A program made the position numbers and the translations under genes. The notes below the pieces were generated by a model. It was not told the origin of the DNA, made no database searches, and saw only the letters and a program-made list of their open reading frames with translations. A stretch of 64,000 nt of DNA from Aralia elata (lineage: Eukaryota > Streptophyta > Magnoliopsida > Apiales > Araliaceae): contig JAVJAP010000130.1 of NCBI GenBank assembly GCA_034770075.1, positions 62,001 to 126,000 of the forward strand. Reading direction: 5' to 3'. Each line of letters begins with the position of its first letter. Positions within the stretch are counted from its first letter, which is position 1. This document shows, in pieces, positions 12,681 to 24,654 of the stretch.

Positions 12681-13860
12681 ACCTGTGACTCCCCCAAATC
12701 CATGTTCCATAACCTTGGCAATTGGTGCTCACGATCCAACATCATCATAAACATTTTATAACTAAGCGGAATAAATAAACATAAATTGTTTGTTACATAA
12801 GGTTCTACATCAAATCCCAAGGGTCTAATAACCTTTATTTATTACATACCTTAACAACCACAAAAGGTTTACTTAAATAATTTACATAGGATAACAACAT
12901 AATTAAATATGCATTATCTATTCTTGCACTTTTCCTTTCCCTTTGTCCTTGTTGGATGTCTCTGGCTTCACTGAAATAAATGTCATGATATAGCAAGGGT
13001 GAGCAACTAATTCGCTCAGCAAGTTTAAATACAAGAAAGATATATCATGATTAGATAGAATTATCTTGCGAACTTTTAACAATATATAATGATTGTGAAG
13101 AAACGAAAGTCAAGCTTCAATAAATGGAAGATTTAATAAATAATGTTGAGTGGCTAGCAATGACCATGAACATATGCGAATGTTTATCAGCAGTTACACT
13201 GGACCTTTTAAAAGTTTTGGTAATCAAGGGGATCAGTCTTTCATACCCGGTGAATATGCATACCACTTAAAGTCGGGCAATTATTCGTTCGTATTCGATA
13301 TATTGCCTTAAAAATGTTCTTTTTCTCACTCGAAGAGTCCGTACCAATAATTGGTTTGGAACAGCTTTTAGAAACGTATTTTAACAAATTTAAATCATGT
13401 TTGGTCTAGCTGATACAATTAGCTATGACCTAGTTCATAAACAGTTCATAAATAATAGAACTCAAATTGTTTCACAGTTCAACTAATAGAACAGGAAATC
13501 AATTGCACTAAGTGCGAATATCAATAATCATTATGGATGTGGAATAATCAACAATAATTATCCACTAACATGCTTTCAAAAATAATAACTCAAGTTTGAG
13601 TTAGAAAACTTGCCTCGATTGCGGTCTACTACTATGCAATTTAAGTTAACTTTTTAAAGAAAGACCTATAATTGATAAGATTGATGTTTCAATTAGCATA
13701 ACATATATTGACTTATAATACTACTACCCTTTTATTAAATTATCTAATATTTAGTCATACAATTAAACGTTAGATATCACATCAAATTCTTAGTAATATT
13801 ATCATCCCTTGATAATATTGCTATCACAAAATCGTCATCTTAAACTCTCATATAATATTA

Positions 13861-14130
13861 TTAATCACTTAATAATATTTTAACCTCTTATTAAAATTAT
13901 TAATCACTTAATAATATTTTAACCTCTTATTAATATTATTAATCACTTAATAATATTTTAATTACTTACTAATATTATTAATCATTTAATAATATTTTAA
14001 CCATTTATTAATATTATTAATCACTTAATAATAATTTATTCAATCTCAAATATTATTAATCATTTAATAATATTTTACTCATTTACTATTATTATTATTC
14101 ATTTAATAATATTTTAATCATTTATAAACA
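13861..14130. repeat. 39-bp AT-rich tandem repeat, about seven copies
   Basis: The core TTAATCACTTAATAATATTTT recurs (last T aside) at about 13861, 13900, 13939, 13978, 14017, 14056 and 14095, an exact 39-base spacing, with drift between units. It lies inside the Gypsy LTR. Confidence 0.85.
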
Positions 14131-15256
14131 ATTTAATTTAATTGTTTTTCTCGTACTATTTAACTTATCTAACACACATATGATGTCATCCTCATAACAA
14201 AAAAAATAAATGACCAAAATATCCTTATAAAGTCTTTATACATCATATATTGATCATTAATAAATAAAATCACATTTACAAGTTTTACAACTTGATTTAA
14301 CTTAACTTATGTATTTATTCATAACTTAAACATAGCCATGAAAAATACCAAAATAACTTTTTATTTTTTTATTTTCTGGATAATATCATTATATGATATT
14401 TTAGTAATAATATATTTTTCCTGCAATTTTTCAATTTCGTTTACTATTTTTAAATGGTCCAAAACAGTATGAAATTGTTACAATTATTATACATTACTCT
14501 TTTGTTAAAAAATTATAAAATTTATACGGTAGTCTCCTGTTACCAACACCTAGCTCCTGTAAAAAAAATGTCACATTTGTTTGAGTTGTATTTTAAGAGT
14601 TATTACAGTTTATTTTTAAAAACGCATTTTCTTATAAAAGTCATAACTCTCATTCTATACATCAACAAATTACCATCTTTGGACAGGATCTTAATAACCC
14701 AGTATACTAATATTTCACAAAAGATCAGAATTTTTAAAGCAACTAAAGTGGCTGAAACTGCCCTTAACACAAACTGACCTGTGACAGTTTTATCCTACAA
14801 TTTTTTTTGTTCCACCCGCCTAGACTGTTTTACCAAAACAGTTGTCACTGCTTGCTGAGTTAATAAATTTGAGTTCTACCACTTGGGTTTAATAGTTAAC
14901 TCATAAATTTAACACCTCTCTTTTACGGATCACAAAATTAATTTGTGGATTTCAAATGGTAAGCTTTCAAAGTGTCTCAAAATTAGGATTTTCTCAAAAT
15001 TAGGATTTTCTCAAGCATAAAAACTAGTTTCCTTTTCTTTTATTTTTTTTTCAAACAAATCAACACCCAAAATAATGATACCTAAATATGAAATACCTTA
15101 TAATATGAATATGTAGTGTTATAAGGATTATTATCAAAAACTCATTATTTGCTTCAAAACAACCACAATAAAACACAAGAAACTTATTAGGGCTTTAGGA
15201 TTTTATACCTAGTTTTTGTGGCAATTTTTCTTCGTCTTCTAAAGTATTGAATGAAG

Positions 15257-15259
15257 TTT
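15257..15259. other. CACTA-1 target site duplication, left (TTT)
   Basis: TTT directly precedes CACTACAAAA at 15260 and is repeated at 25457-25459 after GTAGTG. Three bases is the normal CACTA duplication length. Confidence 0.85.
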
Positions 15260-15270
15260 CACTACAAAAA

Positions 15271-15860
15271 AATGGGCCTTTAGCAACGATTTTTCGGGCA
15301 ACGACTTTATACGTCGTTGCTAAAAGTATATGTTTAGCAACGAGATTTGTCCTTCGTTGCAGATTGTGTCGGGCTTTCACTTTTGGCAACGAAATTCATA
15401 AGTCGTTGCAAACTTTCGTTGCTAATTCATTGGTGGGAAAAATTTTCGTTAGAAATTCGTTGCAAAATTTTCGGCCACTTGATTTCCCGTCATCGTGGGC
15501 AACGAAAGTTTGTTTTGTTGCTAAAAATGGGGCTTTAGCACCGATTTTTCAGGCAACGACTTATAAAGGCGTTGCTAAAAGTGTATGTTTAGCAACGAAA
15601 CTTGTCCTTCGTTGTAGATTGTGTCAGGCTTTCACTTTTTGCAACGAAATGCATACGTCGTTGCAAAATTTGGAAACAAAATTCGTTAGAAATTCGTTGC
15701 AAAATTTCTAACCACTTGATTTCTTCTCATCGTGGGCAACGAAATTTTTTTTGTTGCTATATTTCGTTGCATAATATGGACCACATTCATTGGCAACAAT
15801 TTTTATTTTCGTTGCATATTTTATACAACTTTTTGCAACGATTATTAAAATGTTGCCTTA
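15271..15860. repeat. CACTA-1 left subterminal repeats, internally duplicated
   Basis: A dense array of GCAACGA/TCGTTGC motifs. The stretch starting at 15271 is repeated from about 15526 (255 bases later), including a second TIR-like start AATGGGGCTTTAGCA. Many motifs form inverted pairs, for example TCGTTGCTAAAA and TTTAGCAACGA around 15313-15345. In this superfamily such repeats bind the TNPA-type protein. Apparent open frames here are repeat artefacts. Confidence 0.85.
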
Positions 15861-16335
15861 AATTAAGAGAATCCCAATAAGCATGTTTTTGTAAGACCAT
15901 ATTCGGTATTCGGAGAATTGTCAAAAAATATTCGTATTTAGTATTTAAAAATTATGTCCAAATGCGGAAAATATTCGTTTCTATTTTTCATTCGAATAAA
16001 CAAATTATTCAAATATCTGAATTCGAATGTCAATCACCTAATAAACAATTTATTCAATTTATTTATAAAAAGTAAAAATAAAAAAATATTGACCAATTAC
16101 TAACAAATCACAACTATTTAAAGTTGTAAAAATACATATCATAAATGGGAGACATATCAAATACATCATCATTCATAATTGATCACAAAAATCAATTAAA
16201 ATTTACTAATATAAATTGTACATATAAACATATTATTTTAATTGATTTTATATATAATGATATCGAGTTAGCATAAAAAATAAAAAATAAATAAATAAAT
16301 AAAAGAAAAGAAAATCTCCATGTATCTAATTAATA

Positions 16336-16595
16336 CTCCCTCCGTTCTCGAAAAAAGATGACTAAATATACAAATTTTTTTGTTCCCAAAAAGATGAGAT
16401 AAAGTACATAAATTGAAAGGTAAATATGTTATTTAGTGGGGTACATTAGTATAAAAAATAAAAGTGTTCATCACATTATATAATCTTGTGGGACTGTTAA
16501 GGATAAATTTGAAACATTTTTTATATTTTTTCTGCTTTTACTTTTTTTAATACGTGTGAAAAATGCATTTTGCTCGTCTTTTTAGGACGATGTAG
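16336..16595. mobile_element. Stowaway-like MITE
   Basis: Starts with CTCCCTCCGTTCTCGAAAAA and ends with an imperfect inverted copy (CGTCTTTTTAGGACGATGTAG). TA lies on both sides (16334-16335 and 16596-16597). At 260 bp, non-coding, it has the typical size and CTCCCTCCGTT end of Stowaway elements. Confidence 0.8.
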
Positions 16596-17569
16596 TATTA
16601 TACAATATATAGAACCGGTTGACCCCAATTATGTACCAAACCATATGATTATGTACCAACCCATACAATATATAGAACCGACTGACCCTGTTAAAGATAC
16701 CACATTAAGTTACTTTTTTTATTATTATTTTATTTTATTTTTATATTACTGAAATCTTAAGGTGTTACACAAACATTTCAATAATGAATATTGTGCTTTA
16801 ACAAACTTTACCTAAAACTTGTTTAAGTATTTCTCATGAAATCAAAATAAGATTATTTGCTAACATGTATGATGTAAAGTTGAAATAAAACATCACAATT
16901 ACCTCTAAATATCATTCCAGACAACTAAAACTATAAAATATAATATGTTTATATTTAATATAATATGTTTATTAAATATAATATGTTTATATTTAATTTA
17001 ATAATAATGAAATAGTAATAAAATATGATAATAAATTTAAATATATTATATGATTTTATACTATTATCATCATTGGAAAATAAAATGTGGGTGAAAACTG
17101 ATAAGTAAAAAAGTCCCAACTTGGTTGACGTGATTGAAAATTTGTAATGGGCTGGGTTGCATGGATGCTAGTGTAATAGCTAATAACATCCAACATACAA
17201 ACTGTCACCGTCTGGGATCCCAAGCCCACACTAACTAGTCTTTATCTCGATTATCGGACCCCCAAGGTTAGCTGTTGACCCAACCAATTTTGGTTCTTAT
17301 CGTATAATTGTGAGATCATTTATGGTCCTGAGTTCTCTAGGTACAAAATTTTCAGTAAAATTACAATCGTAAAATACATTGATATATGAAATTTGATAAA
17401 ATAAAATAAAATAAAATAAAATATTAAGACGATTCATTATATTATTCATTTATAAATAATTATCAACAATACTACAACATTCTTTTGGTTATATCTTTTC
17501 AACCCCCATCTCTATCTTCTTTCTCCATTTAATGATGACAAACAAATACTATTACATTAATACATAATT

Positions 17570-18697
17570 ATTTATATATATATATATATATAAATAATTC
17601 TCTCTTTGGAGGAAATAAGTAAAACAAATAAATTAATTTTATAATAATCATAAAATTGATAATAAATTGAAGGGTAACTCACTATTTTTTATTACAGAAA
17701 TTTATTTATAAGTCATGTTAATAAATTGAAGGGTAAATTAATAACTCATGTGCGTCACTATTTATAATAATAATAATAATTGTAATAATTATTATTGTAA
17801 TAATAATAATAAATTTTAAATAAATAAAATAAAAAAATAATTAAAATAATAATAATAATTAAAATTTTAAATAATAATAAAATTATTATTATTATTATTA
17901 TTATGGTACTAATCATGCAAAGCCCGTCAGTATTAAGACTTGAACAAAATACAAAAGATGATATATTGAGATATAAATTTCAACATAGATTTGGCAGCCA
18001 TAAAATAAGTCATGCTGTTGCATGTCTGCATTTACCAATGTTAGAAACTAAAAAGTGTTCACAAGACAAAAGTGTGTAGAGGTCTGGAGTTCAACACTCA
18101 TGAGCAACATTTTTTTTAAATAATTTTTAAGCATGGTAAGCCCAGCTCCACGTCAGCAAAAACATGCTTCATTACTTTGCTTGAAGTAAATCTTAGAGAA
18201 TCAATGATATATTTTCACAAAATATTTCTAATTTTAAAGATAGATATTAAATTAATATAAAATAATTTTTAAAATTTTAAGTATATATTCTATTAAAGGT
18301 ACATGTTAATCATTTTAATTACATTAACTAAAGTTTAAAATTATAAAGTATATTTGGTATACATATATACATAAATATTTTTAGAATTATATAGAGGTAC
18401 AAATCATACGTTTACGAATAACTGAATGATATAATTTAAGTATTTGGATAAGTAATATCAATATTATTGATGGAGTTATTGAGCATTTTTTTTGTGATAG
18501 AGTTACACAAATTAATTATTAACACTAAAAGTAATCGTCTAAAAAGTGGTCGACTTTATAATATAGATATATACATACCTTCTACGAATGATGAATAATA
18601 AATGACTTTGACCCTTCACTTTAAATGACTTTATTACCTTGATTATCCTTATCTCCTTCTGAACAATGATGAAAACTTATTTATATATATATAATTA

Positions 18698-18742
<45 letters not shown>

Positions 18743-18837
18743 AATATAATTAATAATAAAATACAATTTAAATGTTATTAGGATACCGAGAAAAAATGGG
18801 TTTATATGATAAATTATATTAATAACTTATATATGTA

Positions 18838-18910
<73 letters not shown>

Positions 18911-18995
18911 CTTACATATAGATATTAACTTACAAAACTATAACTATTAACTTGTTACATATATATTAATAATTTACATTCCGGTAATTAATAAC

Positions 18996-19065
<70 letters not shown>

Positions 19066-19306
19066 CTTACATTAATTAATAAATTATATTAATTTAATTT
19101 ATAACTTACATATATATAATATATATATATATAAACTTACAAAACTATAATTATTAGTTTCTTACATATATATATATATATATATATATATTCATAATTT
19201 ACATTCATTAATTTATAACTTACATGTATTAATTAATAACGTTATTAATTAATGAATGTAAGTTATTAATATATATGTAACAAGCTAATAACTTTAGTTT
19301 TTCCTG

Positions 19307-19350
<44 letters not shown>
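17570..19350. repeat. Microsatellite-rich tract (TA, CA/GT, TAA)
   Basis: Long TA runs at about 17574-17592, 18700-18738, 18851-18903, 19028-19060, 19165-19192 and 19309-19345. There is a CA run at about 18997-19027, GT at 18836-18852, and TAA/TTA runs at 17764-17905. The phrase TTAATAACTTACAT recurs between the runs. Confidence 0.85.
18934..19302. repeat. Inverted repeat flanking microsatellites
   Basis: 18934-18995 is matched in inverted orientation by 19241-19302: CTTGTTACATATATATTAAT on the left pairs with ATTAATATATATGTAACAAG on the right. The loop of about 245 bases holds CA and TA runs. It could be a decayed MITE or foldback element that acquired microsatellites. Confidence 0.6.
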
Positions 19351-19351
<1 letters not shown>

Positions 19352-20006
19352 CTTTCATTTGACCATAAACTCATTATTTTTTTTCTTATTATAGTTATAG
19401 TTGTAATTAGAGCATTCATTTTTGAAATTTAAAAATAAAATAATTTATTTGAATTGTTAAATCTCTTTATTTGCATCGAAATAAATACAAATCATAAATT
19501 TAATATTATACCAATAGGTCCAATTACAAGTATTCACCCAAAAATTTATTCACAAGTAAATCAAAAAATAAGTAACCCTCGAACACTTCAACAGTAAAAA
19601 AACAAATAATACCAACCCTCCTACCGAAAGAGGCTCTAACAACCCTTCTACCAAACAAACCCTTCCATCTAGATCTAGATCTAGATCTGCACTATCTCCA
19701 TCCCGATTTCTCTGCTGTCGCTCCTACTTAAAAATATGCAAATATAAAAAAATGCAAATATAAAAAAATGTACTCATACCCTAACGTAACGCATGGGCAT
19801 GGCAATTAATGGCTGGCTTTGGTCATACCATCAATATTAACCTTGGTATATCATTTTATTATTATTAAAATTCTGAAAATTCATATATAACCACAACAAT
19901 TTAATAGATGTATAGTTCGGGTGCTGCAAATAACTCCCATCTTTGTGAAGTTCACAAAATCAGAAACCCTAACGTAACCCACTACACCTCAATCGAATCC
20001 TCCTCC

Positions 20007-20333
20007 ATGGATCCAATCCTTAACATCCTCAAAATCCTGCCCTACAGCTTCCTCCGCCTACCGCGCCTCCGACTGAAGCTCCCATCTTTCTCTCTTCCCT
20101 CCGCCATGACCGTCTACTCTCTCATCCTCCTCACCTACTTCATGGTCATCTCCGGTATTGTCTATGACGTCATCGTCGAGCCACCTGGCATTGGATCCAC
20201 CCAGGACTGAGCTACTGGCGCCGTTCGCCCCATCGTCTTCCTTCCCGGTCGTGTCAACGGCCAGTACATTATTGAAGGCCTCTCATCTGGGTTCATGTTC
20301 GTCCTTGGTGGCGTTGGCATTGTGCTTATGGAG
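20007..20333 (+). pseudogene. OSTC: Captured fragment of OSTC (oligosaccharyltransferase complex subunit)
   Basis: From ATG at 20007 the frame matches the plant OSTC/OST3-associated small membrane subunit: MDPILNILKILPYSFLRLPR, then LPSFSLPSAMTVYSLILLTY, GIVYDVIVEPPGIGSTQD and, after a TGA at 20208, ATGAVRPIVFLPGRVNGQYI and EGLSSGFMFVLGGVG. The TGA replaces an Arg codon (CGA to TGA) in otherwise unbroken coding. Family homology fades at 20333, where a GT follows; the last transmembrane segment is missing. Known role: subunit of the ER-membrane complex that N-glycosylates proteins. Here it is a truncated copy inside CACTA-1 and is unlikely to be functional. Confidence 0.88.
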
Positions 20334-20819
20334 GTTAGTGGCGATACATTTCACCATCACCTAAACAAGAGGGAAAAATAGCTATCAAAGATTTGTGTTT
20401 GTGTCAATCTCTGCTATTTAAATTTATGATTAAAGGATGGTGCTACTTGGGGATGCTACTTTTTTTTCTTTTCTTTTGTCATGTCTAATCTTGGGAAACG
20501 TCTTTTACTTTTATTATTCTTTTATATTTCTTATTGTTCAATAGTTTGTTCTTATGGTATCTATATATTGAGCGCCTCCAGTTTTAGGATAAAAGGCATT
20601 GTAGAGGGAAGCTTCAGGGGAAGGGCGTCAAGTAAAAAGTTGGGGCAATGTTTATGATTAAGTATCCTGTGCAAATGAAACATTAAAAAGAAAATTATGC
20701 AAAATGCTTTTCCAAGAGCCTGCTATTCAGATAAGCAACAAATCCAAAAATCTATCTTGAAACCAATAGACAGTTTCTGGTGAAGTCGTATATTGTTATC
20801 TTTCAGGGGAATGAGTTGG

Positions 20820-21150
20820 AGAATTTTCCTTGGAAGAGTTTTTAGGGCATAGGAGTACCACGAAGAGTGGCCTTTTCTCTTGGGCAGCGGCCTTTGGATT
20901 GATACTAATTCAAGATAATCTGAAGCGAAGGAGAAAGTTTATCATAATTTAATGTTGTATGTGCAAGAAGCGGAGGCGATGGTGGATCACTTGTTGCATT
21001 GCAAGATTGTCTATGATGTGTAGTACTTGGATTTCTCTATGTTTGGGGTTTCTTGACTGATATTGAGGACAGTGAATGCTTTCCTTTGGCATTGAAAGTG
21101 CCTTAGGTAGGTAAATGGTGAGGATAAGGAGCAAGCAACTTTGCAGATTC
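20820..21150 (+). pseudogene. LINE ORF2 C-terminal fragment (zf-RVT region)
   Basis: With shifts and stops tolerated, the text reads FPWKSF, GVPRRVAF, then a Cys/His stretch MCKK-MVDHLLHC. This is the zinc-binding zf-RVT domain found at the C-terminus of plant L1-type LINE ORF2 proteins. It is followed by LFGVS and FLWH-like text typical of that region. It is a broken fragment inside CACTA-1, just downstream of OSTC, either captured or inserted. Confidence 0.65.
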
Positions 21151-22122
21151 CTACCCTCCTGGATATACCTTATATTAAAAAAAAATATGGAGAAATTTGA
21201 AAATCAATACATAATGGATTGATACAACCCAGTACTGCTTTGATTCTTTTCTTGTCTCTACTTTTATCAATGTGTCACCATGAACATCTCGTCATGTAAT
21301 AGTTACTATTCATATTTGATGGCTTCATTCAGTAGATCGGATGAGGATTTACAAATGGCTAGTGAACTTAGCCATTCAACTGTGATTTATATTTATACAG
21401 CTCAAAGCATTTCTAAATGTCTAATTTACTGAAGTGAATTCACTGGCATGGAGGAAAATAAATATCAAATTAAGTTAAGTTTATACATGTTATTGTACAT
21501 GCTAAAACAGATTCTCATCATGCTTATGAAATCATTCTGTAAGGCTGACTATTAGTTTTTTGCCTTTTTGGAACATTGAAGGTATGTAAATTATTGGTTG
21601 TTAAGGCAAGTCCACAGGATATACATCATGACCTTTATGGGTGGAAATAGCCCTGTCGCCAGTACCTCACTCTTCTATAATTAATTCACAACTTCATCTA
21701 ATACTACCTTCGTTCCACAAATAGAGTCAAAATTTTCTTTTTAAAGTCAATTTGAAAAGTCCTATTGTTCAAATTAATATGAATTCAATTGATTGTAGTT
21801 CGAACTAATCATAATTATAGTAAACTATCTAAAAAGTACCACTAATTACAAAATTTGTTATTTTTAAAACTTACATGTATCCATATCAATTTTAAGTTGT
21901 AGGATTTCCCAAATTGACTTCAAAAGGTCAAAATGGGAGTCTCTTTGTGGAAAGGATGGAGTACTTCATAACATGGTTCTTTGTTGTGTAGTTTGACACC
22001 AATACCGTGATAGGCTTTTCTGGCGCTGGCCATCTTAATTAACCTTTATGGAAATACTTTTCCCCTTTCCCTTCTCTGCTATAGCCTTATTTTTTAATTT
22101 ACTTTATTATCTTTGTTCAAAG
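21151..22122. other. CACTA-1 interior, no genes apart from a MITE
   Basis: Mostly AT-rich, intron-like DNA. The MITE at 21704-21961 is the only structure recognised. Confidence 0.5.
21704..21961. mobile_element. Stowaway-like MITE
   Basis: Begins CTACCTTCGTTCCACAAATA and ends with the imperfect inverse CTCTTTGTGGAAAGGATGGAG. TA is on both sides (21702-21703 and 21962-21963). 258 bp, non-coding. Confidence 0.8.
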
Positions 22123-22192
22123 GAAGATCTCTTCAAAACGAGATGTTGTAAATGCTCTTGTTCGTGAAGGGTTTTCAAAAGAAGTCGCACAG
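22123..22192 (+). pseudogene. Captured exon, ABHD11-like alpha/beta hydrolase (tentative)
   Basis: A 70-base exon between AG (22121-22122) and GTATCT (22193) reads KISSKRDVVNALVREGFSKE followed by VAQ. It resembles the linker of plant ABHD11-type alpha/beta hydrolases, which carry a similar 'LV-GFS-AQWV' helix. The match is short and from memory, so the family call is weak; that this is an exon is better supported by the clean splice borders. It lies between OSTC and callose synthase pieces, all on the plus strand. Confidence 0.4.
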
Positions 22193-23697
22193 GTATCTCG
22201 AACACTTATGATAAACTAATGCTTTAGTTCCGTTGGTTTAATTTTGTAATGCTACATATAATACACATGTTATAATACACATGTTACACACTTATGGTTT
22301 AATTTTGTATATGCTTTAGTTCCGTTGTTCTGATTTCTCTGCTTCTCAGGTTCATATATGAGATCATCACTTCTATGAGATTTTCTTCCTCTTTTCTATT
22401 TCAACTTTATTTGTGGAAACTTCTTTCTTGGTTTCATTGTTGTGATTGCTGGAAACTGTGAATTTTGTTTTTCCACTTTATTCGTCTTGGTTTCCTACAT
22501 ATTTGACATATTTAGCAATTTTGATCATAACATAACATACTTCTGTTCTGGTTTTGAAGTTAGAAAATAGTGATATAATAAAACCTGTCTATCAGCAACA
22601 TTGAAAGAGTCAATCATCAGGAACCTGGTTATTATGTATGTGTCATTATAACGTATTTATTTCTGTCAACTGTATTTTGATTTTCTGGTACGATGAGAAT
22701 ATTGTAAGAGCTGATTTAAGTATTGCTAAAGAAAGTACTGCACAAATATAACTTGGAAAGTTGGAATATTTTTGTTCTGATCTTTGTAGAGATTGGAAAG
22801 CTGATATGGTTTGAGCATTTTATTTTTTCTGCTTTTTATAGGCTGGGTGGACTCATTATCCTGATTTTAACTATTTTATGACATTATATGTTGTGGTAGT
22901 TCGTTCTGATACTCCATGTCCTATGACGTCATCTTTAGGTATGCGACCTAAGAAGCTCTCTGTAATGAAGGCTTCTTTTCCAGAATGCCTTTGCTACATC
23001 TATCATCATGTATGCATTAATATATTGTTTTAATTTTCAATTTGTGTGTAAATACTGTGATGTATTTTCCATCAGAATTCCCTTTTTCACTTGCGGTCTT
23101 TGACACATCTCTAGTCAGGTGTTTTGACTAAAGTAGAGTGTGCTTCTAGGAAGTGTTAGCTTCTGCATAAATTTAGCAATATTCCTGTAGTGTAGAAGCA
23201 CAGAAGAATACCGCTATTACATGTTCTTAGTTGGAGAAGATGTATTATGTTAAAACAAAACAATAGTTTTATTACTGAAACAAACGACCCTTTGTAATGA
23301 TTTTTAAGTCTATATTTAGTAGCTTTATTCAATATACAACTTCCTTGATAGTTTCAGTCTAATTGATATTAATTTACAATGGGTTAAGTTTTGCATAATC
23401 GTTACTTTATAAGGACTAGAAAGTAGAAAATGAACACACTCTTTTCTTGGTGTTATTACTTGCAGGAGTTCTATTCACTCATCAATTAAGATCTAGAGTT
23501 TTGTGGGTCATTCATTAACTTTATGTTATGATATCTATTTAGATCGATATTTTATTAATAAAATCTTATTTTTCCCGACTTTCAGAGAATTAAAATGATG
23601 GTTGTCAAAGTACTTGTGTATTATTCTTTTTTCTTTTCAACTTAACATTCCCATATGTGTCCATTTACACTAAAATTATCTTTATATTATCTTCTAG
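22193..23697. other. CACTA-1 interior, intron-like
   Basis: T-rich DNA resembling plant intron sequence between captured exons. No coding I can support. Confidence 0.4.
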
Positions 23698-23826
23698 ATG
23701 GCATTTGAACTGTACGGTATGTTGGCTGGGAGCGTTAGTCCAATGACCGGTGAGAATATCAAGCCTGCCTATGGTGGTGATGATGAGGCTTTCTTAAAGA
23801 AAGTGGTAACTCCAATCTACACACTG
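23698..23826 (+). pseudogene. Captured callose synthase exon
   Basis: After TCTAG at 23693-23697 the frame reads MAFELYGMLAGSVSPMTGEN, then PAYGGDDEAFLKKVVTPIY. This is the highly conserved segment of plant callose (1,3-beta-glucan) synthases in the region before the glucan synthase domain. Homology stops at about 23826, near the position of a natural exon end. Callose synthase makes cell-plate and wall callose at the plasma membrane; this is a single exon of a protein of nearly 2,000 residues and cannot act as an enzyme. It is part of CACTA-1's captured cargo. Confidence 0.85.
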
Positions 23827-23854
23827 ATTTTCTTCTATTGTTATGCCAATCAAG

Positions 23855-23998
23855 GTACTAAAGCAACTCAACTTGCCTCCTGAGAATATACTATCGCTTT
23901 TTGATGAGAACGGAGATTTAGGTAGGGCAATTAAACCCTGGGATCTCTTACCTGCTGGTCATGTAATTGGGACAGCCGCTCCTTTATTCAAAGAATTG
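23855..23998 (+). pseudogene. Captured exon of unrecognised gene
   Basis: A stop-free 48-codon block bounded by AG before 23855 and GT after 23998. It reads VLKQLNLPPENILSLFDENG, then DLGRAIKPWDLLPAGHVIG and TAAPLFKEL. The composition and splice borders look like a real plant exon, but I do not recognise the family. It follows the callose synthase exon after only about 30 bases, so the two pieces probably come from different genes joined in CACTA-1. Confidence 0.5.
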
Positions 23999-24654
23999 GT
24001 ATTTTTTTGATATCATCTCTACCATCACACACACTGTCGTACATAGTGATGCCTTACACGGAGTTTCTTTAAATCCAATTATTGGAGTTAAGAAGACTAC
24101 ATATGCTGAGAAATATTTACTTTTTAAGATTCCAATTTTTTCTAGTAACAGAGCAATCATATAGTCGCACTGAAGGTTCTTTTTCTATTTGGATTTGTAG
24201 CAAAAGATATTGTGATTGCCTATTTGTCTTTTTCTGCTTATGAGCAATACGGTGTACATTAGTACCACGTAGCAACTCTATTGTCTTTGATTTTGGCATT
24301 AAGTGCCTCTGGTGACCTATTTGCTTCATTTTCCTGACTTGCTATTATTTTTAAATATGTGCAGGAAGACTGCTTCTACGACATGCCTTACAATACTGGG
24401 TATTAAATTTTCGTGCTACGTTTACGGAAGACAAGGGACGAAATTATGAAGTGTACTCTCTCTATATATGTAGATATATACTTTGATTGAAGAACTGTGG
24501 TAGCTTTAGATGGTTAATTTTAAAGATAATGAATGATTATGTAGTGGATGATTTTATTAAGTTAATAATATTTTAGTTTTTTTTTGTATTTTTGCCATTA
24601 TTTGCAATGGGGACATTGAGCCAGCCAGGTACACAAAAAGAATGTCAAATTTTG
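23999..24654. other. CACTA-1 interior, possible last captured exon
   Basis: Mostly non-coding. A GC-balanced patch after GTGCAG (24360-24365) runs to about 24450 and looks exon-like (frames reading DCFYDMPYNTG or LRHALQYWVLNFRATFTEDK), but I cannot choose the frame or family. Confidence 0.3.

Larger units (their letters stand above)
12684..15259 (-). repeat. Gypsy 5' LTR, part downstream of CACTA-1
   Basis: Starts at TGTGACTCCCCC (the LTR 3' end on the minus strand) and runs to the TTT target site of CACTA-1 at 15257-15259. No genes are seen. It holds a 39-bp tandem repeat (13861-14130). The open frame at 14454-14777 is low-complexity and unconvincing. The other half of the LTR is at 25457-26447. 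Confidence 0.8.
15861..19906. other. AT-rich CACTA-1 interior without genes
   Basis: About 4 kb with no convincing coding. It holds a Stowaway-like MITE (16336-16595) and long TA, CA and TAA microsatellites, listed separately. The remainder is AT-rich DNA in which I recognise nothing. Confidence 0.5.

Noticed and set aside
15247..15711. 154-codon ORF at the CACTA-1 left end
   Set aside because: It is made of translated GCAACGA repeats and crosses the TIR boundary. The same applies to the frames at 25108-25537.
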